A DNA stretch of 64,000 nt from Glutinoglossum americanum (Eukaryota; Ascomycota; Geoglossomycetes; Geoglossales; Geoglossaceae), in NCBI GenBank assembly GCA_020080175.1, contig JAGHQL010000160.1, positions 1 through 64,000 of the forward strand. The letters are read 5' to 3'. A program made the position numbers and the translations under genes. Below the pieces are notes generated by a model, which worked only from the letters and a program-made list of their open reading frames with translations, was not told the origin of the DNA and ran no database searches. Positions 1 through 9,262 of the stretch are shown in pieces; position 1 is the first letter of the stretch; every line of letters begins with the position of its first letter.

Positions 1-2450
1 CCTTCAAGCGTACTGCGGCAAGAGCCCGTCGCAGTCTCCCAGAGCCGTACTGTGCTGTCATTCGATGCAGACGCTAGAAGCTGGCCGTCCGGTGAGAAGG
101 TTACTGCACTAACCTGGTGGGAATGGCCTTCAAGCGTACTGCGGCAAGCATCCCAATCATCTCCCACCTCTGATATCATATTAACCCACTCTGGGATAAG
201 GTCTGCGAACGTCTTCCGTATGGTAGTCCTCTTTGGAGCAAAAATAAGAGCCGAAGAATAGATCTGTAAAGGCGCATCCTCTAATATTGATCGGAACCGT
301 AATATAAATCGCTCCACATCGTGAAGAAATTTTGACACAGTATCTGACTAGAAATAGGTAAGCATAGAGGTTATAATACAACACAAAAATAGTCTTACTT
401 TTGCAAGCGCCTGTAGCCTATTAATCATATAGATGCACTTGTATGCTTCCCCAATAAGGCTCATAGCTTCCAGCCAATACAGGAGATATTTATGAAGAAA
501 AAGATAGATAGTATCCCCATCGTGGATATAGCAGTTGCTGTGCTCCAGGTGGTGTACCCAATAACGGCAAGCATATTGTAACCCAGGTGATAAATAGATA
601 GCTATTGTCTGTTCATCAATCTCTTTCCTCAGAGTTCCAGGATTCGGGAGCTTGCATATATTTTTTCGCAGGCCTTCCGGGCTAGATAGTAGTTCAAGGC
701 ACTTCCTAGCTAGCCTTTCATGTGTTTTTCTCTCGTCCACCCAGAACGGGCTCTTCTCTTTTTTCTTGGGGTCGACAAGAAAGTCACGAAAAGATAGATG
801 AAAAAGCCTTACAGGTATGCTCTCATCGACATGGATACTAAGAACAGAGTGTAGTGAGTCTAACCTGCATCTGATATCCTCTTTAGGGATCTTAAGAAGA
901 CGTGCAAGTGAAGTAATAGAGAGAGGACTCCCCAGAAGAACAATACTCCCTACAATTTCTTGGAACTCTTTAGAGAGCCTTTCTTTCTCTTTTCTGTCTT
1001 GAATTGCGAATAGTGGATCTAGAATCGGAAGATATGTTATGTCGAGCTTGGACACGTCTTCTCTTTCGTATTTGAGTATGTCATCTAGACGCTTTCGAGG
1101 ATTCCCAATTGTTTCTCCAATGAAACGACAAACTGTAGCAGCAAAGATAAACAGAGGAATCGCCATCCCAACTAGTGTTTGGATACTCCTCTCCCCAGGC
1201 CACTCTAAAGGAAGGAAGCGTTCTTTTCTTATCTTCGCAAGTTCGTGCTCAAAGAAGAGAGCTATATCATGTTCGATTGCTTCCTTTGGCACCTCATGAA
1301 GGATCAGGTCTTGATACGTTCCATCCGACAATTGCTCAAAGCCAAGCCGAAGAGGTAATTCTGGTCTGCTTGTCACGAAAACTCGTAATGAGACTAGCTT
1401 AAGATCTTTGACTTGTGAAAGAAGTTGGATGATTGCCCGTATATCTTCGTCTCGCTCACACTCGTCTAACACATCTATCACGATAACTAGTTCCAGAACT
1501 TTTGAGTAAATCGTTCTTGAGAGTGGCTGGAGGATCAACTTCTCGAACTGGTCTTTTAGAGCCTTTTCGGAAATAGCAGGGTTGGCATCAATCGCTTTCG
1601 TTATGCCAGATATCAATTCTGGTACATGGGCCCCTAGATCTCTAGCAACAGTAGTAAAGAATCTAGAGGCATTGCTGCGGTCACCCTCGCCTTTCTTGAA
1701 GAAAAAGCTGGCCCCTAGCTGAGCGTTGTTGGCAAATGACTGCGCAATAGTTCGTGCAATTGTAGACTTTCCCGTACCAGCCATGCCGTTTAGCCAGAAT
1801 ATAGGTTTGCCGTTTTTGTCTTTTGCCCATTCTCTTATGTGAAATAGCAACTCAGTGCGAGTGTCCAGGAGGCATTTTGGGTTATGTTCTTCCGCGTGGG
1901 AGTCAAATGATGCCCCTTTGGCAATTGGTAGTTTAGCCAAGTCGATCTTGTGATCTAAGTCAAACATGAGGTGCCTAAACAGTTAATCAGCAACTCCGCT
2001 CTACAGCCGGATTCGGTGACCTAAAACTTACATCTGATCGACTTGGAGCGCTCGAGCAAAGGCCTGCTCGTATCTTTCTAGACTAGAAACGATCTTTTCT
2101 ACCCGCTTGCTTGTAAAAGGCCACTTTAAAGCTCGCACTCCGAACCGGCTCATAGTCTTGCGAGCCTTCCCTGGCTCCAGCTCTGCCTTCAACTCTTCTA
2201 GCTCCCTAAAGCATTCCTTTAGCGAGTCAGACAACCCAGAGGTGGTAGAAAGCCGTGCTTTATCTCGTCCATCCAGTAGCTGCTTGATCTTTTCCAGAAT
2301 ACCCCTGATCTCGGCAACTTTCTCTTGAAGGCGCTCGATGTCATGCTTTGCACCCTTGACCGCGATTAAATACTGGAAACAGAGTGAGGTAATTTTGGCG
2401 GATATGTCGACTACAGCGATTACGCTTGCTGCTGCCGAGAGACCGTCCAT
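1..2450 (-). CDS. NACHT-WD40 NLR-like protein (partial, 3' part beyond left edge)
   Basis: STAND/NLR-type signalling protein of the fungal NWD (HET-E/HET-D-like) group, whose members act in non-self recognition and programmed cell death. I join three exons, 2450-2032, 1974-399 and 347-1, with introns 1975-2031 (GTAAGT donor) and 348-398 (GTAAGA donor); the frame stays open to the window edge. Exon 1 has an N-terminal helical domain like that of fungal PigL_N/STAND proteins (starts [13 protein letters not shown]). Exon 2 carries the NACHT ATPase with Walker [10 protein letters not shown] and Walker [10 protein letters not shown]. Exon 3 enters WD40 repeats ([17 protein letters not shown]). Two successive repeats share an identical 22-base stretch (1-22 and 127-148), exactly 42 codons apart. 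The start at 2450 is chosen because the family begins with MDGLS/MDPLS; an upstream in-frame ATG at 2570 exists. The family and frame are clear; the C-terminus is not in view. Confidence 0.85.
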
Positions 2451-3917
2451 GATGTGAACAATATAGAGAGGTAGCCGGGCTTGGCAACAAGTTGGCAGAG
2501 GCAACGCTAGTGAACGCTGCGAGGCCAGCCTTATGTTGAAGAGTGTGGCAGTGCCCGCCGCTGACACCAAGAGTGCTCACCATTTTATTGGAGCGGGGTT
2601 CATGGGATAGGAATCGGAATTACGTTCTGCCGAGACCCGCTTATGGTTCTCCAGCCGCGGGCGGAAACCCTGAAGCTGCAGTATCTGTAGTTTGCCTGCG
2701 CTAGCAAGGAGGGCGGCCGACCCGCTCCGGCCACAGGGTTTTGAGATATACAAGCACTTGATATTGCCACCACTAGCAGGGAGGGTGGCCGACTCGCACC
2801 GGCCACAGCCTTGTCAAGATATACTAAATTTGATGGGGAAGTGTGGTGGTTGATTGAAAACCTGAGCCACAATGTGATGAAACCCAGACTCTGGAGTACA
2901 TGAGCCGTCCAGTATGTGCCGCTATTTGGCGCTTAACTTAGCTCGGTAAAGGTGGATTCCAAGAGATCTAATTTTGAGGTGGTAGAATCTGCTATGCGGT
3001 TGGAGGGGAAGCCGATTTTGCAAGCGACCGTACTGTAAGCAAATGCCACTTCGGAGACTTGTCGAGCGTTCACCAGTTTCCTCAGATTACTGTTCCGGAG
3101 TCGGATTTTTATATATTCCAAGCATCTGCAGGAGAGGAAAGGCCCTGCATAGCCACAGATCTGTCAGCCACTCTAAGTAAATTACACCGTGATGATTACG
3201 TGCAGGGTTGTTTGTGTTGGGAGCATCATGATTCACCAGCATATTGAGTGGCGACCGATGTGGCGACAATTGCTGTCTGAGCCACAGGGCTCAAGGTTCG
3301 AGGCTCAAGGCTCGAGCAACTTCGAGAGTCCGAGCATGTTAATGCATCGCTAGTATATAAGGCCTCGAGCACACCGAGTAGATAGATAATCAATTCAATT
3401 CATTCTCAGCTATCTACACTTTACAGTTTGGCACTAACCCAGGTACCTATCAGCGTGGCGACCTTGCATGAATTTGCGCGCCACAGCGGACACAGAGCTA
3501 ATGATGACTTACCAGGCTATTGTAAGGCTCTCAGGTTCGGATAACACCCCCCCATAAGTATCGTGAGTGGTAAGAGTTTAATAGTGGTGCTGCAGCGAAG
3601 GAGCATTGTTATGCGCGAAAGGAAGGTTCTTTGTAACTTAAGCGTGAAGGCAACGTAATTTTTAGGTGGGAGGGGTCGGAGATGTTTACGAATAGCTATA
3701 GCACATGACTTAAGTTATATAGAACTGTGGCAAATATCAATGTGTGCGCAGAAATCGAGTTGCTTAAAGTCAAAGTACCCCTCATATGTCTCGGCATGGA
3801 GGGTGTCTCGCTACGAAGGGAGGGACGTTAGCAACTTCCTCCTATCATTGAGTACCAGCTCACACAACCAACAGAAGGCTTGAAGTGCCATGATATTTGA
3901 TCTCTCTTACTCTGACT
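2451..3917. other. Gene-free stretch upstream of the NLR gene
   Basis: I see no convincing gene here. Two diverged tandem copies of about 80 bp lie near 2695-2825; both contain a GGCCGACxCGC-CGGCCACA core followed by an AAGATATAC-like tail. The LTR-like segment at 3259-3425 is listed separately. The rest looks like decayed repeat DNA together with the NLR promoter. Confidence 0.4.
3259..3425 (+). mobile_element. Possible solo LTR remnant
   Basis: A 167-bp segment that starts TGTGGCGAC and ends TTTACA, with a TATATAAGG promoter-like box in its middle third and GAGGCTCAAGGCTCGAG-type internal repeats before the box. This is the size and layout of a short fungal LTR. No second LTR, no internal coding region and no clear target-site duplication are visible, so it would be an old solo LTR. 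This is a pattern inference only. Confidence 0.25.
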
Positions 3918-4223
3918 CTAGCCTCTGATCAAAATTTCACGGGAGCCTTTTTCACTGGTAGAGGGTAGCTTTGATCCTGCACATGTTTTAGCATTCGGTG
4001 TGTAACAGAAACATGCTTCAAGGGTATTTACGATCTCTTCTGAGGATGGAGGCCAAGAGGGTTGATTTGTTGAGTTGTAAGTATAATACCCACCCTTGCG
4101 ATGTAGCAAGATGTAAACATCTACCTCACAAAGCAATCGTAATTCATCCCCCTTCTTTAGAATATTGTTTTTTCGTTTGCGAAATTTTTCGTCTGTTGCC
4201 CTTTCCTTTATCTTTGCTGTCAT
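3918..4223 (-). CDS. Small MADS-box-like (SRF-type) protein
   Basis: Single-exon ORF of 101 residues from the ATG at 4223; an upstream in-frame ATG at 4247 gives 109. The N-terminal half matches a degenerate MADS/SRF DNA-binding and dimerisation domain: a basic helix with RKRKNNILKKGDELRLLCEVD, then the strand region VYILLHRKGGYYTY and the motif PSWPPSSEEI. Full-length fungal MADS regulators (Mcm1, Rlm1) are several hundred residues and start with the MADS domain. This one ends about 50 residues after it, as do small MADS-like proteins scattered in many Pezizomycotina genomes. It stands alone inside repeat-rich DNA with no conserved neighbour. DNA binding is plausible but unproven; it could be a relic of a larger gene. 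Confidence 0.6.
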   Translation of the reverse strand: MTAKIKERATDEKFRKRKNNILKKGDELRLLCEVDVYILLHRKGGYYTYNSTNQPSWPPSSEEIVNTLEACFCYTPNAKTCAGSKLPSTSEKGSREILIRG

Positions 4224-4247
4224 TTTGAATATACAATTACCGTGCAC

Positions 4248-4921
4248 TCTAGTTGATGATACCAGCTAGTATTTATTTACTAGCCCTTATTAATGAATCT
4301 CTGTGGCAAGGCAATATAATTTGCCGTTAGCGGTTTTCGGCTTTCGGTTTTCCACTTCCTCTAGGCGCTTCGACAGGGACTAGGATATTTTTAGTTCATG
4401 GAGCCGGAATGGGATCCCAGGGCTAGAACGGGAGTTCTGAAAGGCAAAAGACATAAGGGTATTAGTGTGTTGGGCTTGAGAAACTTCTTGAACATCTATA
4501 TTTAGGCGGAAAAACTCTAGAGGTACAAAATGGGATCCTAGGGCCAGAGCCATTTTGATACAAGGCCAAGGACTACCAGCATAACAAAAGGAGAAGCTAT
4601 AATGGTCAACAAGACACAGGCCAAATTACCTAAACGTCTCTATTGACAAAATGCAATTAATAAAATTCAAGATTCTACTTCAAACAGTATAAGAAAGTGC
4701 GACTATACACTTTGTATCCAATTCACATTCAGAGTACCCGTAAATACCGCGCAAGCACCTACTCCTAAAGAGAAAAAATCCCTCATAGGATCTGTAGGCT
4801 TCCCTAAATTCTTTACCGAAAGGAAGAAACCTGTAAGAGAACCTCTCTTGAGGATGTGCAAGTACCGTCAGAGGCGCCTGCCCTCAGAGAATCTCTCTTG
4901 AGGATCTGCATACGCTACTAA
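4248..4921. other. AT-rich gene-free stretch
   Basis: No gene seen. The sequence contains short A/T-rich segments. Near 4770-4915 there are diverged copies of the unit that becomes the regular 50-bp array immediately downstream (phrases like CCTCTCTTGAGGAT). Confidence 0.35.
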
Positions 4922-5278
4922 AAGTGCTTATCGGGAAGGGCGTTTCCCCTAGAGACCTGGAAAGTGCCACTAAATGCTTATTCGGAAGGGCGTTTCCCCT
5001 AGGGGCCTGCAAAGTGCCACCAAGTATTCATCCGGAAGGGCATTTCCCCTAGGGACCTGTAAGGCGCCACTAAATGCTTGTCCGGAAGGGTATTTCCCCT
5101 AGGGGCCTGTAAAGCGCCACTAAATGCTTATCCAAAAGGGCGTTTCCCCTAGGGACTTGCAAAGCGCCATTAAGTGCTTATCCCGAAGGGCATTTCCCCT
5201 AGGGGCTTGCAAAGCGCCACTAAGTGCTTATCTGGAAGGGCATTTCCCCTAGGGGCCTGTAAAGCGCCACTAAGTACT
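4922..5278. repeat. Minisatellite, 50-bp unit x about 7
   Basis: Seven consecutive units, each exactly 50 bp. The block (C/T)(G/A)TTTCCCCT recurs at 4941, 4991, 5041, 5091, 5141, 5191 and 5241. The unit reads GGAAGGGCGTTTCCCCTAGG followed by GGCCTGCAAAGCGCCACTAA and ATGCTTATCC. Each unit carries an imperfect inverted repeat (AAGGG against CCCCT/TTCCCC). Differences between units are mostly transitions. More diverged relatives flank it (4770-4915, 5279-5440) and recur near 6945-7010. There is no coding potential across all units. Confidence 0.85.
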
Positions 5279-5639
5279 TTTCCCTAAGGGAAAGATCCAT
5301 AGGGAAATCTTCCTTAAAGGCTTGTAAGTGTAGCTGAGGGCGCTTATTCCTAGGGAAATCTGTAAAACGTGGCTGAGTATGTGTCCCTAGAGGAAAGATC
5401 CACAGAGAAATGTGTTTGCCGATCTTAGGGTATGGCCGGTGCATGCAGCAAACTCCTAAAAAGGATTAAGGCTTAATAAACAACCATTTCAATCTAACCA
5501 AAGGACGTATCCTAACTTTGGACTTATTTGATTTCTAGCTAGTCGACTATACCCACATCCGACCAACTCATGCCAGGATTGAGTACAAATGACCCTTGCA
5601 GTCTCGGCAGAGAAGCTTGATAGTACCAGTATCTAGTGG
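5279..5639. other. Gene-free spacer between two tandem arrays
   Basis: Decayed continuation of the 50-bp array up to about 5440, then unique sequence with no recognisable gene. Confidence 0.35.
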
Positions 5640-5945
5640 TACTAGTACCTAGTAGTACTAGTACCAACGACCCCTGCGGCAGCTCGGTGGTACCAGTACT
5701 AATGATCCTTGCGGCAGCTCGACGGTACTAGTACCAATGATCCTTGCAGCAGCTCTATGGTACCAGTACCAATGATTCTTACGGTAACTCGGTGGTACCA
5801 GTACCAATGATCCTTGCGGCAGCTCGATGGTACTAGTACCAACGATTCTTGCGGTAGCTCAGTGGTACCAGTACCAATGATTCTTGCGGCAGCCCGGTGG
5901 TACCAGTACCAACGACCCTGGCAGCAGCTTGGTGGTAACAATACC
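5640..5945. repeat. Minisatellite, 35-bp unit x about 8
   Basis: GTACCAAYGAYYCTTGCGGC-type units recur every 35 bp (5661, 5696, 5731, 5766, 5801, 5836, 5871, 5906). Each unit ends in GGTACCAGTACC or GGTACTAGTACC; the latter is a perfect 12-bp palindrome. Because 35 is not a multiple of three, an open frame across it shows the repeat in three phases (RWYWYH, GTGTT, LVLVPSS). That is the mark of a repeat rather than a protein. Confidence 0.85.
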
Positions 5946-7666
5946 AACCTTGATGGGGAAGCTAGCGATGGTTGCCCGAGAGTGGGCGGCTAAGTAGGAT
6001 CTAATTCCGGGCGGCTAACTTATTAGCGCTGTGGACTCTCTTGCTATTTCAAATTTGGAAAAGAAAAGACCGATTACCATATTTTCTTACTGTAACCCAG
6101 AATTTATGGTAGTACCAGTACCAATGACACTTGTGACCCTATTAGCGGTACTAGCACCATGGTACACAAGACCTCGTAACGCCCACCCTAGATATCCCAA
6201 TAGCCGTGGCACACATCTTCACGTACCACGGGATATCGTAGCGTTCCAGGTATCCTAATCGCGATAACGCGAACTCGTAGCGCCCATTTCAGGTATCTCG
6301 ATTGCGGTACTGCGGATTGGTAGCGCCCGTATCTCAATTGCGGCGATGCAACTTCACGGTGCCTCAGGACCTCACAGTGCCCACCCCAGGTATTCCAATT
6401 GCGGTGATGCCCATCAAGAGCAGTCAACTAGGTAGTACCAGGAATCTAATTCTAGGCCGCTAGCTTATTGGTGTTGTGTCCCCTTACTATTTCAAAAGTT
6501 AGAAAAGAAATAGGTTCAATAAAAAGGGTTAGAGGGTTGCTAGGAGGTGGTATTCCAGGAGACTCTTCCAGTAACACTCACAATGAATCGAGGAGTAACA
6601 TGATACCCAGGAAATGGTATCGCCAGCGGATATGGTGCTGATCCCCTAATGAATGTGCTAGGTGTACCAGAAGTAGAAAGGAGAGGCGACGTGGCAAATA
6701 GCAAAAAGTGGAACTTTCTCATATGATAAAAGCCATACATCATTCCTTCGTAGCCACTTTCAACGCCGAAGCAAGAATAGCAGGAGCCAGAATTGAAGCT
6801 GTTTGACATCATCCTTGGGTGACTCGCGGAGCCTTACTTGCTTCTTGAACTTGAAATAACAGCACATCAACTAAAGCTAACTCTTTTAGATCGCTTCCAT
6901 ATTTGCCGCATTCCTAGATGCACTACGGAGAGTGCTTCTTAAGAAAATTTCTTATGGGGGCCTATAAAAGCACCAATGAGGGAAATCTCCCTTAAGGGCC
7001 TTTAAACGCCATGCTAGATTTAGCAGTAGAAGATCTATCAGAAACTTTCAGCAGGTTAGCCGCCCATCGCCAGTAGAAAAGTCCTGGCGGGTGGCACTGC
7101 CATAAAAACAACCGACATAATAGTCGTCTATTCTTGTACCACTTATAACAAAGCATGCCGTTTATCATGCCAAGGGGAGGTGCAAAAGAATCGAATAGCG
7201 CTATCTCCTGCTCTTTGATCACCTTTTCACTCATTAACCTTTCAAGCAGCTTCGCGCCGGTATACACATCCCTTCCCTCCAATTCCAAACCCACACCATT
7301 CCCCTCCCCCTCCCGGGGCAAGGAACCGGCTGACAGGGTGCATAACCCCCTGAAATACCCGAATATCTTAAGCCGTGAGTCGGACGTTCAGTCTCTAAAA
7401 GAGTTCGCACCGCCCAGTTCTTCGCCCCTAAGCTAAGCTAGCTAGCTTAGGCTAAAATATGCTGGAGCATAGGAGGCCACTTGCTAGTATCCTTGCCTTC
7501 TCCGAGAGGGTCATGAGACTGCCAATTGTAAGGCATTTTAGTCTGGCTGCATCACTCCAAGCTGTGTGTCGCAAGGGGGCCGATGGCTGAGTTGGCCCGT
7601 GGCGCCGGGGCGGTCCCAGACATCGGTCCTAGAATGATGCCATCCCTAGCTCACAAGGCCCGGAGT
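5946..7666. repeat. Decayed repeat region with flanking ~70-bp direct repeats
   Basis: No gene recognised. Two ~70-bp direct copies, near 5998-6069 and 6431-6500, share CTAATTC, GGCGGCTAACTTATTAG-like and CTATTTCAAA...AGAAAAGAAA blocks. They bracket a degenerate tandem region (about 6176-6420) built on CGTAGCGCCC...CAGGTATCTCGATTGCGGT. A relative of the 50-bp unit sits at about 6945-7010. Open frames here are short and have no family resemblance. Confidence 0.45.
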
Positions 7667-8950
7667 CTCCTCAGGGCAGCTCCTGGCCCAACTCTAGCGT
7701 ATGCGGTCCATTGCGCCTTGATAGTTTGCCTAACATCACTATGATACTTCCCGCGCCAGGCGTCAGAATTCGGCAGCTGACGTGTTATCCTCGTGCAACA
7801 CAGATAGCACTTAGGGAAGGCTCATTTGTTCCCATGATGCTTAGCGGCAAAGCATGCTGACTTGCTATAGGGGAAGGGGGGGAACCGTGTATGAGTTTCT
7901 GTAGATCTGGATTAGGTAGTACTTGTGTTGCCTGGGTTTTCATCCCTTGAACGAAGCCAGCATCGGGGTATTGGTCTCGAAGGAGGCTCAGCGCATATCT
8001 TCTATCCTCCAATTAGCAAGGCCGCAGGACCTCTCACTTATTCCAGTATGACTCCGCGTACGCTCATGATAGATCCTGCGTAGGGGCACCCGGACCCTCA
8101 CCCTTCTGTAGGGTGGAGGCTTGCATTATCACTCCTGAGCTGTGTGCTAATCCCCCGGCTTGACGTGATCGTAGGCAACCATTTCCCGGGTCTCCTGGGC
8201 TCACCCTGACTTGAGACTCTGGCTTTGCTTTCATAATAGAAATATCATCAGGGGGGCTGTGTTTGAGAGGGCGCGATGATGCAGCTGACTTGGTCATGCC
8301 CCGTTACCCTTTCAAATAATCCTTGGGCCAACCGTTGCTGCCTTGTCTCTTGCATGGTGACAGGCATTGATAGGATGTATGAGAAATGTGGTGCGTAAAG
8401 TGAAACGGAAATGCTGTCATGGTGAGGCCCGCCATAGCTCTTGTTGGGTCTAGATCTCCCCCAGACTCTTTTGATATCATGCCTGGGGCATACAGAACTG
8501 AATTAAAGGCAGGTCCTTCACCAATTTAGTACACGTTACCTGTTACGCCTTGTCAAACAGCCTTGACACTACCAGGGATGCTATCTGCCCACAGATAGCC
8601 AACTCAAGACTCATTAGTCCCTGTAACCTTCGAATGGCAGAGCACGCTGCATGTCGCACTGCAGAGGAATGCGTAGAAGGATCGGATGGTACAGCCTCGT
8701 GCTTTTTGACCACTAATATATCTTCGTCAAGGCATGCGACTCCTCAGCTTAACTCGGGTATGTGCCGTCCATTGCACCATCCACTATGCCTTACCGGGTT
8801 GCCTTGACACCATGATATTTCCCGCGTTAGGAGTCAGAGAATCCAGTAGCTGACGTACCACCTTCATGCAACAGGTGACTTAAGTAAGACTCATCTTTCC
8901 GCATGAGACTTGGCGGCAAAGCATGCCAGCTCACTATAGGGAGAGGGGGC
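7667..8950. repeat. Pair of ~210-bp diverged direct repeats and intervening DNA
   Basis: About 7667-7880 and 8740-8950 align over their length: CTCCTCAG, GCGGTCCATTGCGCC / GCCGTCCATTGCACC, CTTCCCGCGCCAGG / TTTCCCGCGTTAGG, GCGGCAAAGCATGC, CTATAGGG. Many differences are C/T or G/A transitions, compatible with repeat-induced point mutation of an old element, though the count was not made formally. No gene is recognised between the copies. Confidence 0.5.
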
Positions 8951-9152
8951 CGGAGGCGCAGGGGAATCCGATAACACTATCCCTCATCCTTGCTTCGTCC
9001 TGATATGCAAGGCCCAGGCCTAATCCGAATGCCAGGACCAAGTCTAATGGGCTGTAAGTCGAAACTTACACGTACGGCAGTCCTGCCGTGCCTTCAATTC
9101 CAAGCGTAGCTACTATATGTGTAGCTATAGAAGTCATCTGGCGGGAGAGGCT

Positions 9153-9202
9153 GCTTAGTAATCCATCTGACCAAAAATTTTTGGTCAGATGGATTACTAA
9201 GC
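9153..9202. repeat. Perfect 50-bp palindrome upstream of the 9263 gene
   Basis: The two 25-base arms are exact reverse complements with no spacer. The left arm runs GCTTAGTAATCC...CCAAAAA and the symmetry centre is AAAAA/TTTTT between 9177 and 9178. The palindrome stops cleanly at both ends. It lies 60 bp before the ATG at 9263. The arm contains TCTGACC/GGTCAGA, reminiscent of Fot1/pogo-type terminal inverted repeats, so it could be a minimal MITE-like remnant of two abutting termini. It could also act as a cruciform, or as a 25-bp RNA hairpin in the 5' leader. Confidence 0.95.
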
Positions 9203-9262
9203 GTATAATACTCTAACACCGAATAGAGTCTTCAACACTCTACCGGCCACCATACGCTGCAT

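Noticed and set aside
4922-5278. CRISPR-like regular repeat array
   Set aside because: The whole 50-bp unit repeats with no unique spacers, and the genome is eukaryotic; it is a minisatellite.
5699-5947. Open frame across the 35-bp array on the minus strand
   Set aside because: The protein is the repeat read in three phases; no start context and no family.
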